A stretch of 34,069 nucleotides of DNA from Meridianimarinicoccus roseus (GTDB taxonomy: Bacteria; Pseudomonadota; Alphaproteobacteria; Rhodobacterales; Rhodobacteraceae), in assembly GCF_003172915.1 (NCBI RefSeq), contig NZ_QGKU01000050.1, positions 1-34,069 of the forward strand, in the 5' to 3' direction. How positions within the stretch are numbered: position 1 is the first letter of the stretch; each line of letters opens with the position of its first letter. The notes under the pieces are model-generated. The model was not told the origin of the DNA. It did not search any database and was given only the letters and a program-made list of their open reading frames with translations. A program made the position numbers and the translations under genes. This document shows, piece by piece, positions 18,595 through 27,132 of the stretch.

Positions 18595-19521
18595 TCAAAG
18601 CCCTTTGAGGCGCTCAGACCGGCGGGCCCTGCGTGCAAAGCGCACACTGTCCAGCGAATAGATCGCAAGGCCCGTCCAGATCAGCGGGAAGGCGATGGCA
18701 TGCCACTGGGTGACAGTTTCCCCGAAGATGACGGCCGCGCAGAACACCTGCAGGGTCGGATTGAGGTATTGTATCAACCCGATGGTTGGCAGAATAACCC
18801 GCTGGGTTGCATAGGAAAACAGGATCAGCGGCAGGCCGGTCAGCGGCCCGGACAGTACCAGCAGCAGGCTTGCCGAAAGGTCATGCGAGAACACACCGCC
18901 GGGCCTGCCGGTCATATCCGTCCAGCCTGCCATGTGGACGCCGGACAGCCAGATCACCGCCACCGGGGCCAGCACCAGCACTTCCGCCCCGACTGTCGCC
19001 ATCGGGTCGGCCTTCAGGCGGCGCTTGAAAACGCCATAAAGTCCGAAGGTCACCGCGATCAGCAGCGACAGGCGCGGCACCACGCCCAGACCCGCCGTCA
19101 GTAGCCCGACCGCCACCGCCGCCACAGCAACGGCCGCCCATTGCAGGGGGCGCAGCCGATCCTTGTAGAACGCGAAGCCGAACAGCACCGCGACGAGAGG
19201 AAAGATGTAGTAACCAAGCGATGCCTCCAGCCCGAAGCCGGACTGCACCGAGAAGATGAACAGCCCCCAGTTGGCAGCGATCGCGACGGCAGCGCATGTC
19301 GTCAACAGCAGCCGAGAGCGACCGCCAAGGCAGGTGCCGACCCAGCCGCGCTGGCCGCGCAGGTGCAGGATCAGCGCGAAACACGCCAGCGACCACAAGG
19401 TGCGGTGGGATAGCACCTCGAGCGGGGGAACACCGGACAGCAGCTTGTAGTAAAGAGGTGACAGCCCCCAGATCGTGCAGGCTCCGATCATGGCGAGGAC
19501 GCCTTTCATGCCGTCTGACAT
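18595..19521 (-). CDS. rarD: RarD-type EamA-family permease
   Basis: Ten-helix drug/metabolite-superfamily membrane protein of 308 residues, matching the RarD subfamily in length and in the opening GVLAMIGACTIWGLSPLYYK. Two EamA halves are visible, the second ending in GLIQYLNPTLQVFCAAVIFG and ETVTQWHAIAFPLIW. The start at 19521 (MSDGMKGVLAM) has AAGGAAG about 7 bases upstream; the open frame further upstream lacks a site. RarD proteins were named for chloramphenicol sensitivity, but their substrate is not established. It lies downstream of nothing obvious on its strand and is divergent from the P450 gene. Confidence 0.9.
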   Translation of the reverse strand: MSDGMKGVLAMIGACTIWGLSPLYYKLLSGVPPLEVLSHRTLWSLACFALILHLRGQRGWVGTCLGGRSRLLLTTCAAVAIAANWGLFIFSVQSGFGLEASLGYYIFPLVAVLFGFAFYKDRLRPLQWAAVAVAAVAVGLLTAGLGVVPRLSLLIAVTFGLYGVFKRRLKADPMATVGAEVLVLAPVAVIWLSGVHMAGWTDMTGRPGGVFSHDLSASLLLVLSGPLTGLPLILFSYATQRVILPTIGLIQYLNPTLQVFCAAVIFGETVTQWHAIAFPLIWTGLAIYSLDSVRFARRARRSERLKGL

Positions 19522-19660
19522 GCCGGGTCTTCCTTGTTGTTGCTCCGGTGTCAGACCAGAACCGCACCGGAGCCGCAAGGGCGACCGAAGCGGGCGCGTC
19601 GGCACGGGACCGGCGTTAAGCCGACTGGCGCCGGGCCACTGTCCCGGCTATGCCGAGGAC

Positions 19661-20869
19661 ATGCACAGCGTCACGCAATCGCCCGCAGATCCACAGTTCG
19701 TCCAGAACCCCTACGCTTTCTACGACCGCGCACGCGTGCTTGGCCCGGTGGTGCACTGGGCCGAATACGGGATGCCTGCCCTGCTGGGCCACGCCGAAGT
19801 GACAGCGGCGTTGCGCGACCGGCGGCTTGGCCGGGTGCCGCCCGGCGGGCTGGCGCCGTTTCCGCCGCATCTTGCCGCCTTCGGCCGGGCGGAATCGCTA
19901 TCGCTTCTCAGCCTCGAAGGGTCCGACCATGCGCGCCTGCGTGCGCTCGTGCTGCGGGCCTTCACCGCGCGCCGTGTAGCCGCGCTCGCTCCCGAAATCG
20001 AGGCCCTTTGCCACGCGCTGATAGACGGGTTTCCGGATGCGGGCGCGTTCGACCTGATGGCGCAGTATGCGACTCGGGTGCCGGTGATCGTGATCGCTCG
20101 GCTGCTGGGCGTGCCCGAGACCGCCTGCGAGAAGCTGCTCGACTGGTCGCATGCGATGGTGGCGATGTACCGGCCCGGTGTCGGACGCGATACAGAGGAA
20201 GCCGCGGACCGGGCTGCGCGCGACTTCACGGCCTGGCTGAACGGGCTGATGGACAGGCCGGGTGCGGAGCGGGAGGAGTCTCTGCTCGGCACGCTGCTTG
20301 GCGCCGAAGCCGAAGGCGCGCTCAGCCGCGACGAAAGCCTCGCCTGCGCGATCCTGCTGCTGAACGCGGGCCACGAGGCGACGGTCCATGCGCTCGGCAA
20401 CGCGGCACGCCTGCTGATGGAACAAGGTGATGCAGCCGTGCTGACTCACCCGGCCCGCGTGGCTGCCACGGTGGAGGAATGCCTGCGCCTCGTGCCGCCG
20501 CTACACGTCTTCACGCGCCACGTGCTGCACCCCGTGACCATCGCCGGACACGACTTCGCGCCCGGTCGGGAAGTCGCCTGCCTGCTCGGGGCCGCCAATC
20601 GCGACCCGGCGGTGTTCAGGGCGCCCGACAGCTTCGGGCCCGGACGGACGGGACCGACCCTGACCAGCTTCGGCGGCGGTGTGCATTTCTGCCTCGGCGC
20701 ACCACTGGCGCGACTCGAACTGCAGATCGCCCTGCGCGTGTTGTTCGAACGCTGCCACGACCTGCGGCTCGCCGAAGTGCCCGCACTTGCCGACATCTAC
20801 CATTTTCACGGCCATGACCGGTTGATGGTGGCGCGCGACTTGCCCGCCACAGCGCGCACTTTGGACTGA
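19661..20869 (+). CDS. Cytochrome P450
   Basis: Soluble bacterial-type P450 monooxygenase, 402 residues. The oxygen-binding I-helix is AGHEAT (residues 236-241), the ExxR of the K-helix is ECLR (about 272), and the haem ligand loop is FGGGVHFCLGAPLARLE with the Cys at about 344. The ATG at 19661 gives the normal length; the ribosome site GAGG is close to it. No ferredoxin or ferredoxin-reductase gene is adjacent, although an fpr-type reductase lies 5 kb away in the sulfur operon; a link between them is not shown. The substrate is unknown. Confidence 0.93.
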   Translation: MHSVTQSPADPQFVQNPYAFYDRARVLGPVVHWAEYGMPALLGHAEVTAALRDRRLGRVPPGGLAPFPPHLAAFGRAESLSLLSLEGSDHARLRALVLRAFTARRVAALAPEIEALCHALIDGFPDAGAFDLMAQYATRVPVIVIARLLGVPETACEKLLDWSHAMVAMYRPGVGRDTEEAADRAARDFTAWLNGLMDRPGAEREESLLGTLLGAEAEGALSRDESLACAILLLNAGHEATVHALGNAARLLMEQGDAAVLTHPARVAATVEECLRLVPPLHVFTRHVLHPVTIAGHDFAPGREVACLLGAANRDPAVFRAPDSFGPGRTGPTLTSFGGGVHFCLGAPLARLELQIALRVLFERCHDLRLAEVPALADIYHFHGHDRLMVARDLPATARTLD

Positions 20870-20894
20870 TCCGGCGCCAAGCCTCAGCCCGACG

Positions 20895-21371
20895 CTAGCG
20901 CCCGGCGCCCGGGATCGGCAGCGCGGTGGTCGACTTGATCCGCTCCATCGACAGGAGCGCGGTAACGTTGAAGATCCGCACCTCGGAAATTAGCGCCTGG
21001 TAGAAATCGTCATAGGCGCGCGCATTGGCCACCTGCACCTTCAGGATGTAGTCGATTTCGCCCGCAAGCCGGTGCGCTTCCAGCACCTCGGGCCTGGCCC
21101 GAAGCGTTTCGAGGAACCGGCGCTGCCATTCCGCCTCGTGTTCGGATGTGCGGATAAGCACAAAGAAGCACGCTTCCAGCCCGAGCGCATCGGGATCGAG
21201 GATCACGGTCGTCGCGCCGATCACCCCGGTCTCGCGCATCCGCCGTATCCGGTTCCAGACCGGCGTCTTGGACGAGCCGACCTTGCCCGCAATTTCGTCC
21301 AGGGTCTGGCTGGCATCTGCCTGCAGCTCGGCAAGAATTTTTCGGTCCAGATCGTCAAGTCGGGCAGGCAT
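20895..21371 (-). CDS. Lrp/AsnC-family transcriptional regulator
   Basis: DNA-binding regulator of 158 residues. It has an N-terminal winged helix-turn-helix (LDDLDRKILAELQADASQTL then IAGKVGSSKTPVWNRIRRM) and a C-terminal RAM ligand-binding domain (VLEAHRLAGEIDYILKVQV, DFYQALISEVRIFNVTALL). It is divergent from the cysG-led sulfur operon, with 145 bases between the starts and a palindrome in that gap, so it probably controls sulfite reduction and its own gene, perhaps in response to a sulfur amino acid. That role is inference from position. Convergent with the P450 gene at 25 bases. Confidence 0.92.
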   Translation of the reverse strand: MPARLDDLDRKILAELQADASQTLDEIAGKVGSSKTPVWNRIRRMRETGVIGATTVILDPDALGLEACFFVLIRTSEHEAEWQRRFLETLRARPEVLEAHRLAGEIDYILKVQVANARAYDDFYQALISEVRIFNVTALLSMERIKSTTALPIPGAGR

Positions 21372-21420
21372 TCCACACTCCGTCCAGATTCGGGGTCAAT
21401 CGTCCGATCTACGCAACAAC

Positions 21421-21442
21421 CGGAACAGAATTCCTTATTCCG
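21421..21442. promoter_or_regulatory. Palindromic operator candidate between the Lrp gene and cysG
   Basis: A 22-base dyad begins CGGAACAG, has GAATTC in the middle and ends TTATTCCG, with CGGAA at one edge mirrored by TTCCG at the other. On the minus strand it reads as two GGAAT boxes. It lies in the short divergent gap, 50 bases from the regulator start and about 75 bases from cysG. An AT-rich box (TATTCTATATC, around 21471) between it and cysG could be the -10 of the operon promoter. The binding protein is inferred from location. Confidence 0.5.
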
Positions 21443-21516
21443 CGCCGCTGCTAGGCAGATGATGGGACAATATTCTATATCTTCATCAAAGCCCAGCCCC
21501 GAGGGAGGCCGACGCC

Positions 21517-22917
21517 ATGCAACATTTTCCGATTTTCGTCGCGCTGGCCGGACGCCGCGTCGTGCTGTCCGGCGGCGGAGGGGCAGCGTTGGCCAAGCTG
21601 CGACTGCTGCTCAAGACACAAGCGAACCTGACCGTCTTCGCTGACGATCCCGCGCCCGAAATCGTGGATTGGGCCGCAGCGGGCCGGTTGCGTCTCGTGC
21701 GCCGCGCTGCGGAGCCAGGGGATGCGCTGTGCGCTGTCCTTGCCTACGGCGCCAACGAGGACGCCGCCGAGGACGCACGCTTTGCCGCGATCGCCCGTGC
21801 CGACGGCGCGCTGGTCAACATCGTGGACAATCTCGGCGACAGCCAGTTCATCACCCCCGCCATCGTGGACCGCGACCCGGTGACAGTGGCGATCGGCACC
21901 GAAGGCGCCGCGCCCGTGCTCGCCCGCCGCATCAAGGCGGATCTGGAGGCAGCGCTGCCGGTCGGGTTGGGTGTTCTGGCACGCCTCGGCAAGGGCTTCC
22001 GCAAGGCCGCCGACGCGCTGCCGATGGGCCGCAAAAGGCGGGATTTCTGGGCCGACTACTATTTCGGCCGCGGCCCGGCCGCGCTCGAGACGGACGGCGA
22101 AGAAGGCGCGCGCGCCGCGCTCGACATGCTGCTGGACCGCCACCTCGGCGCCGCGCCACAGGCAGGCCGGGTGCAGTTCGTCGGCGCCGGTCCGGGCGAC
22201 CCGGAGCTTCTGACTTTGAAGGCGCGCCGCGCGCTCGACACCGCCGACGTGGTGATCCACGACCGTCTGATCGCGCCCGAGATCCTCGAACTCGCCCGGC
22301 GCGAGGCCGACCTGATCGCCGCCGGCAAGGAAGGCTTCGGCCCCTCGGTCCCGCAGGACCGGATCAACGCGCTGATCGTGGAACATGTCCGCGCGGGCGC
22401 TCACGTGGTCCGCCTGAAGTCCGGCGATCCGTCTGTCTTCGGCCGCCTCGACGAAGAAATCGCGGCGGTGCAGGATGCGGGCCTCGACTGGTCGATCGTG
22501 CCCGGCATAACCGCTGCCTCCGCCGCAGCAGCGGGCACGGGAGGCAGCCTGACGCGGCGCGGCCGGAATTCCGAGTTGCGCTTTCTGACCGGGCACGACA
22601 TGGACGGCTTCGCCGAACAGGACTGGCAGGCACTGGCCAGCCCCGGCACCGTCGCCGCCATCTACATGGCCAAGCGCGGGGCGCGCTTCGTGCAGGGCCG
22701 CCTCATGATGCATGGCGCAGCGCCGGGAACGCCCGTCACCATCGTCGAGAACGCATCGCGCCCGGACGAACGGGTCATCGAAACCCGGCTGGGCGATCTG
22801 TCGGCCGATCTCGACGCCGCGGCGCTGGCCGGCCCCGCGATCATGCTTTACGGGCTGGCGCCGAAGGCCGCCACTGCCGCCCTGCCCCGTGTTTCAATCA
22901 AGGACATCGCGCTATGA
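21517..22917 (+). CDS. cysG: Trifunctional siroheme synthase CysG
   Basis: Makes siroheme, the cofactor of sulfite reductase, from uroporphyrinogen III. The 466-residue protein fuses an N-terminal NAD-dependent dehydrogenase/ferrochelatase domain (VVLSGGGGAALAKLRLL) with a C-terminal SAM-dependent uroporphyrinogen methyltransferase (VGAGPGDPELLTLKA; KSGDPSVFGRLDEE; VPGITAASAAAAGTGGSLT). A strong GAGGGAGG site precedes the ATG. It is the first gene of the operon and overlaps the DUF2849 gene by ATGA. Its presence with cysI explains the cofactor supply locally. Confidence 0.95.
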   Translation: MQHFPIFVALAGRRVVLSGGGGAALAKLRLLLKTQANLTVFADDPAPEIVDWAAAGRLRLVRRAAEPGDALCAVLAYGANEDAAEDARFAAIARADGALVNIVDNLGDSQFITPAIVDRDPVTVAIGTEGAAPVLARRIKADLEAALPVGLGVLARLGKGFRKAADALPMGRKRRDFWADYYFGRGPAALETDGEEGARAALDMLLDRHLGAAPQAGRVQFVGAGPGDPELLTLKARRALDTADVVIHDRLIAPEILELARREADLIAAGKEGFGPSVPQDRINALIVEHVRAGAHVVRLKSGDPSVFGRLDEEIAAVQDAGLDWSIVPGITAASAAAAGTGGSLTRRGRNSELRFLTGHDMDGFAEQDWQALASPGTVAAIYMAKRGARFVQGRLMMHGAAPGTPVTIVENASRPDERVIETRLGDLSADLDAAALAGPAIMLYGLAPKAATAALPRVSIKDIAL

Positions 22918-23219
22918 GCCGCCGTTTCACCCCCAAGATCGTCACTGCCAACGACCTGCTGGAAGGTGACGTGATCTACCTGACAGCGGATGATCGCTGG
23001 AGCCGTGACCACGCCGAGGCAGAACTGATCGAGGACGAGGCTCATGCCGAAATCCGGCTGATCCACGCCGCGCGTCAAAGCGGCAGTGTGGTGGGGGCGT
23101 ATCTCGCCGATGCACGCCCCGGCCCGTCCGGCCCCGAACCCGTCCATTTCCGCGAGGCGTTCCGCGCCAAGGGACCCTCGAACTACACGCACGGCAAGCA
23201 ATCCGAACGGCACGCCTGA
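22914..23219 (+). CDS. DUF2849 protein
   Basis: Small protein of 101 residues (MSRRFTPKIVTANDLLEGDV...) of the DUF2849 family, which in alphaproteobacteria is characteristically found between siroheme synthase and sulfite reductase genes. The start overlaps the cysG stop (ATGA), indicating translational coupling. The sequence is acidic in the middle (EAELIEDEAHAE) and has no Cys clusters or membrane segment. Function is unknown; a role in sulfite reductase assembly or regulation is suggested only by location. Confidence 0.9.
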   Translation: MSRRFTPKIVTANDLLEGDVIYLTADDRWSRDHAEAELIEDEAHAEIRLIHAARQSGSVVGAYLADARPGPSGPEPVHFREAFRAKGPSNYTHGKQSERHA

Positions 23220-23231
23220 GGAGGACCCGGC

Positions 23232-24911
23232 ATGTATACCTATTCCGAATTCGACGAATCCTTCGTGCGCAACCGGGTCGCGCAGTTCCGCGGCCAGGTG
23301 GAACGCCGGCTTGACGGATCGCTGACCGAAGACGAATTCAAGCCGCTGCGCCTGATGAACGGCCTTTACCTTCAGTTGCACGCCTACATGCTGCGCGTTG
23401 CGATCCCGTACGGGACGCTGAACGGGCGGCAAATGCGGCAGCTCGCCTATCTGGCCGAACGCTGGGACAAGGGCTATGGCCACTTTACCACGCGCCAGAA
23501 CATCCAGTTCAACTGGCCGAAGCTGGCAGACGTGCCGGACATGCTGGACGCGCTGGCCGACGTCGGGATGCACGCGATCCAGACTTCGGGCAACACGATC
23601 CGCAACGTGACGGCTGACCATTTCGCCGGCGCCGCCGCGGACGAGATCGAGGATCCGCGCCCGGTCGCCGAACTGCTGCGCCAGTGGTCCACCGACCACC
23701 CGGAATTCCAGTTCCTGCCGCGCAAGTTCAAGATTGCCGTGACCGGCAGCCCGACCGACCGCGCCGTGACCAAGGCGCATGATATCGGCCTGCGGATGGT
23801 GCGCGATGCGGGCGGCGCACCGGGGTTCGAGGTTATGGTGGGCGGCGGACTTGGCCGCACGCCCATGATCGGGAAGGTGATCCGCGACTTCCTGCCGAAG
23901 GCCGACCTGCTGCCCTATTGCGAGGCGATCCTTGCGACCTACAATCTGCTCGGACGCCGCGACAACAAGTACAAGGCGCGGATCAAGATCACGGTGCACG
24001 AAAACGGGCTGGAGGCGTTCCGCGATCTCGTGGAAGCCCGCTTCGCCGAAATCCGGCCCGAATTTAGCGGCGTGGACCAGGATTGGCTGGCCGGGATCGA
24101 GACACAGTTCTCCCCACCCCGGCTGAGCGATGCCGACACGTCCGAATACGACGCGCGCCGCGAGAGCGATCCGGTGTTCCGGTCCTGGGCGGACACGAAC
24201 CTCGCCCCGCACAAGGACCCGTCCCATGCCATCGTAACCGTGTCGCTGAAAAAGCCGGGCAACACGCCGGGCGATGCGACCGCGGCGCAGATGCGGCTGC
24301 TGGCCGATCTGGGTGCGACCTACAGCCATGACGAGTTGCGCATCAGCCACGAACAGAACGTCATCCTGCCCCACGTGCACCGGGCCGACCTGCCCGCCGT
24401 GTTCGATGCGCTGCGATCGGCCGCACTCGCGACGGCGAATGTTGGGCTTGTATCCGACATCATCGCCTGCCCGGGCATGGACTACTGCGCGCTTGCCACG
24501 GCAAGGTCGATCCCCGTGGCGCAGTCCATCGCCACGCGCTTCGAGGATCTGAAGCTGGAGCACGACATCGGCGCGCTGAAGATCAAGATCTCGGGTTGCA
24601 TCAATGCCTGTGGCCACCACCACGTGGGGCATATCGGTATTCTCGGGCTCGATCGTGCGGGTGTGGAAAACTACCAGATCACGCTTGGCGGCGACGGTAC
24701 GGAAACCGCGTCGCTTGGCGAACGCACTGGCCCCGGCTTCGCCTATGACGAAATCGTCCCGGCGATCGAACGGCTGATCCACGCCTATCTCGACCTGCGC
24801 CAGGGACCCGAGGAAACCTTCCTCGACCTCTACCGGCGGCTTGGCATGGGCCCCTTCAAGGACGCGCTTTACGGTGATGCCGCGCGCGGGAGGCAAGCCG
24901 ATGCAGCCTGA
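23232..24911 (+). CDS. cysI: Sulfite reductase hemoprotein (nitrite/sulfite reductase family)
   Basis: Reduces sulfite to sulfide with six electrons using siroheme and a 4Fe-4S cluster, 559 residues. Cluster/siroheme cysteines are at CPGMDYC (C413, C419) and CINAC (C456, C460), and the siroheme-contact block TSGNTIRNVTADHF is present. The single-polypeptide form without a flavoprotein partner suggests ferredoxin as donor, which fits the ferredoxin-NADP reductase gene in the same cluster. GAGGAGG precedes the ATG. A nitrite reductase role is the main alternative, but cysH next door favours sulfite. Confidence 0.93.
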   Translation: MYTYSEFDESFVRNRVAQFRGQVERRLDGSLTEDEFKPLRLMNGLYLQLHAYMLRVAIPYGTLNGRQMRQLAYLAERWDKGYGHFTTRQNIQFNWPKLADVPDMLDALADVGMHAIQTSGNTIRNVTADHFAGAAADEIEDPRPVAELLRQWSTDHPEFQFLPRKFKIAVTGSPTDRAVTKAHDIGLRMVRDAGGAPGFEVMVGGGLGRTPMIGKVIRDFLPKADLLPYCEAILATYNLLGRRDNKYKARIKITVHENGLEAFRDLVEARFAEIRPEFSGVDQDWLAGIETQFSPPRLSDADTSEYDARRESDPVFRSWADTNLAPHKDPSHAIVTVSLKKPGNTPGDATAAQMRLLADLGATYSHDELRISHEQNVILPHVHRADLPAVFDALRSAALATANVGLVSDIIACPGMDYCALATARSIPVAQSIATRFEDLKLEHDIGALKIKISGCINACGHHHVGHIGILGLDRAGVENYQITLGGDGTETASLGERTGPGFAYDEIVPAIERLIHAYLDLRQGPEETFLDLYRRLGMGPFKDALYGDAARGRQADAA

Positions 24912-25656
24912 CACCCATCCCGGAACCTCAGCGGAACGCGCCGCGCTTCTGAACCAGCGCTATCGCCATCATTCCGCTACGGCGGTGCTGGACCGTGCTC
25001 TGAGCGATGCACAGGTCGGCAAGGTCGGCATGGTATCGAGCTTCGGGGCGGAGTCCGTCGTGCTGCTTCACATGGTGGCCGTGGTAAACCCGAATACGCC
25101 GGTGCTTTTCATCGACACGCAGATGCTGTTCGAGGAAACGCTGGCCTATCAGTCCGACGTCGCGCAGGCGCTTGGCCTGACCGATGTGCGCCGCATCAGG
25201 GCGCGCGCGTTGGACGTGGCGGTGGAAGATCGCGACGGCACGCTGCACCAGCGCGACACCGACGCGTGCTGCGATCTGCGCAAGACACGACCGCTGGAGC
25301 GCGCGCTGAGCGACTTCGATGCGTGGATTACCGGGCGCAAGCGGTATCAGGCGGGCACCCGCGCGGCGCTGGACTTCTTCGATACGGACGGCGAAGACCG
25401 GTTGAAGATCAATCCGCTGGCGCATTGGACGCCGCAGGACGTGCAGGACTACATGGTCAACAACCGGCTGCCGCGTCACCCGCTGGTGGCACACGGCTAT
25501 CCGTCGATCGGCTGCGCGCCCTGCACCAGCAAGGTCAAGCCCGGCGAAGACCCTCGCGCGGGCCGCTGGCGCGGTCAGCAGAAGGAAGAGTGCGGCATTC
25601 ACATCGTGGACGGCAAGATCGTACGCGGACCGCAGAAGGAAGGGAAAGTGGCATGA
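24901..25656 (+). CDS. cysH: Adenylyl-sulfate (APS) reductase CysH
   Basis: Reduces activated sulfate to sulfite, upstream of sulfite reductase in assimilation. The 251-residue protein has the PP-loop SSFGAESVVLLH, the catalytic cysteine in KEECGIH (C231), and the two Cys pairs CC (C123, C124) and CAPC (C205, C208) that bind a 4Fe-4S cluster. These pairs mark the APS-using, plant-type branch rather than the PAPS reductase of E. coli. The ATG at 24901 overlaps the end of cysI by 11 bases. Its own end overlaps the DUF934 start. Confidence 0.94.
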   Translation: MQPDTHPGTSAERAALLNQRYRHHSATAVLDRALSDAQVGKVGMVSSFGAESVVLLHMVAVVNPNTPVLFIDTQMLFEETLAYQSDVAQALGLTDVRRIRARALDVAVEDRDGTLHQRDTDACCDLRKTRPLERALSDFDAWITGRKRYQAGTRAALDFFDTDGEDRLKINPLAHWTPQDVQDYMVNNRLPRHPLVAHGYPSIGCAPCTSKVKPGEDPRAGRWRGQQKEECGIHIVDGKIVRGPQKEGKVA

Positions 25657-26063
25657 GCGTGATCGTACGCGACGCGGGCTTCGGCCCGGACACTTGGGAA
25701 GGCACGATCTCGGCCCTTGACGACGTGGTGGCAGGCAACGCGACAGGCCTTGATCTGCCCGCCGACGCCGACCCGGCGATGCTTTCACCGCATCTAGAGC
25801 GGATCGCACTGATCCGTGTGAGCTTCGCCAGCTTCGCGGACGGGCGCGGCTTCACGCTGGCGCGGCGCCTGCGGCGGATGGGCTATGCCGGGACGCTGCG
25901 GGCGTCGGGCCATGTGCTGGCCGACCAGTTCGCGATGGCCCGCAGGTCCGGATTCGACGAGGTCGAGATCGGCGAAGATCTCGCCGCCCGCCAGCCCGAG
26001 GACCAGTGGCGCGCCCGCGCCGACTGGAAAGCGCACGACTATCAGTCGCGGCTCAGGGCCTGA
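25653..26063 (+). CDS. DUF934 protein (sulfur-assimilation associated)
   Basis: Protein of 136 residues of the DUF934 family, starting at an ATG that overlaps the cysH stop by ATGA. Recognisable family blocks are VSFASFADGRGFTLARRLR and YAGTLRASGHVLADQFAMAR. The family is consistently found next to cysH/cysI in proteobacteria and is often annotated as an oxidoreductase probably involved in sulfite reduction, without biochemical proof. No cofactor motif is evident. Confidence 0.9.
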   Translation: MSVIVRDAGFGPDTWEGTISALDDVVAGNATGLDLPADADPAMLSPHLERIALIRVSFASFADGRGFTLARRLRRMGYAGTLRASGHVLADQFAMARRSGFDEVEIGEDLAARQPEDQWRARADWKAHDYQSRLRA

Positions 26064-26130
26064 TTAGGGACTGGGACGCATCCGGCAAACGAGATATGAC
26101 AGGAGTGGGGCGCGCGATGACGCACCCGCC

Positions 26131-26979
26131 ATGGATGATATGAACGAACGTACCCAAGTGACCGACGCAACACCGATCAAGACCCTTCCAGACGCCCAGA
26201 CCGTGACCGAGGTGCAGCACTACACCGACCGGCTCTTCCGGTTCCGGGTTACCCGGCCCGCGTCGCTCCGGTTCCGGTCGGGCGAATTCGTGATGATCGG
26301 CCTGATGGGCGATCCGGACCCGAAGACCGGCAAGCAGAAGCCCTTGCTGCGCGCCTATTCCATCGCGTCGCCGTCCTGGGACGAGGAACTGGAATTCTAC
26401 TCAATCAAGGTTCAGGATGGACCGCTGACCAGCAAGCTGCAGCACATCAAGCCGGGCGACCAACTAATCCTGCGGCCCAAACCGGTTGGCACGCTGGTGC
26501 ATGACGCATTGCTGCCCGGCAAGCGGCTGTGGTTCTTCGCCACGGGCACCGGCATCGCGCCCTTCGCCTCGCTGATCCGCGATCCACAGACTTATTCCGA
26601 CTATGACCAGGTGATCCTGACCCATACCTGCCGCGACGTGGCCGAACTGACCTATGGACGCGAACTGGTGGAGAGCCTGAAAAGCGACGAGATGCTGGGC
26701 GAGTTGCTAGAAGGCGGGCAGGACAAGCTGGTCTACTACCCCACCACCACCCGCGAGCGTAGCCCAAAGATGGGCCGTATCACGACGCGGCTGGAAGACG
26801 GCACCGTGTTCCGCGATCTCGGGATCGACGGGATCACCCCGGGCACAGACCGCGCGATGGTCTGCGGCTCCATGGGACTGAACACCGATCTCAAGCGCAT
26901 CCTTGAAGGGTTCGGCCTGCGCGAGGGCGCGAATTCCGAACCGGCGGAATACGTGGTCGAGAAGGCATTCGTCGGCTGA
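26131..26979 (+). CDS. fpr: Ferredoxin-NADP+ reductase
   Basis: FAD enzyme moving electrons between NADPH and ferredoxin/flavodoxin, 282 residues. FAD site RAYSIASP, NADP site ATGTGIAPFASLI, and the C-terminal block VCGSMGLNTDL with terminal KAFVG match the bacterial Fpr family. It is separated from the DUF934 gene by 67 bases, so it may be co-transcribed or have its own promoter. In context it probably supplies reducing power to sulfite reductase through ferredoxin (inference). The start is either ATG 26131 or ATG 26140; neither has a strong ribosome site. A terminator follows. Confidence 0.93.
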   Translation: MDDMNERTQVTDATPIKTLPDAQTVTEVQHYTDRLFRFRVTRPASLRFRSGEFVMIGLMGDPDPKTGKQKPLLRAYSIASPSWDEELEFYSIKVQDGPLTSKLQHIKPGDQLILRPKPVGTLVHDALLPGKRLWFFATGTGIAPFASLIRDPQTYSDYDQVILTHTCRDVAELTYGRELVESLKSDEMLGELLEGGQDKLVYYPTTTRERSPKMGRITTRLEDGTVFRDLGIDGITPGTDRAMVCGSMGLNTDLKRILEGFGLREGANSEPAEYVVEKAFVG

Positions 26980-27017
26980 GACGACGCTGCACGAACAATT
27001 GCATCCCGGATTTGCAG

Positions 27018-27042
27018 AATCAGGCCCATCGGCCTGATTTTG
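27018..27042 (+). terminator. Intrinsic terminator after fpr
   Basis: Perfect 9-bp stem AATCAGGCC / GGCCTGATT with a CATC loop, followed by TTG and T-rich sequence. It lies 39 bases after the fpr stop and closes the sulfur gene cluster. Confidence 0.85.
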
Positions 27043-27084
27043 TGCTACCCTTGCGGCCCGCGCCCGGTTGAACTCCGCGCGCGG

Positions 27085-27104
27085 GTTGACTATCAATCGT
27101 CAAC
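27085..27104. promoter_or_regulatory. Inverted repeat in the infC leader
   Basis: GTTGAC and GTCAAC flank an 8-base loop, TATCAATC, 29 bases before the infC start codon and shortly after the fpr terminator. It may be an RNA hairpin in the leader or a protein site; TTGACT at 27086 could also serve as a -35 box, but no good -10 follows. Its role is uncertain. Confidence 0.4.
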
Positions 27105-27132
27105 TCAAAGCAACAATCGAAGGAACGCCGCA

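Noticed and set aside
27040-27132. Upstream in-frame start for infC at 27040
   Set aside because: It lies within the fpr terminator, has no ribosome site, and adds about 31 residues not seen in IF-3 proteins.
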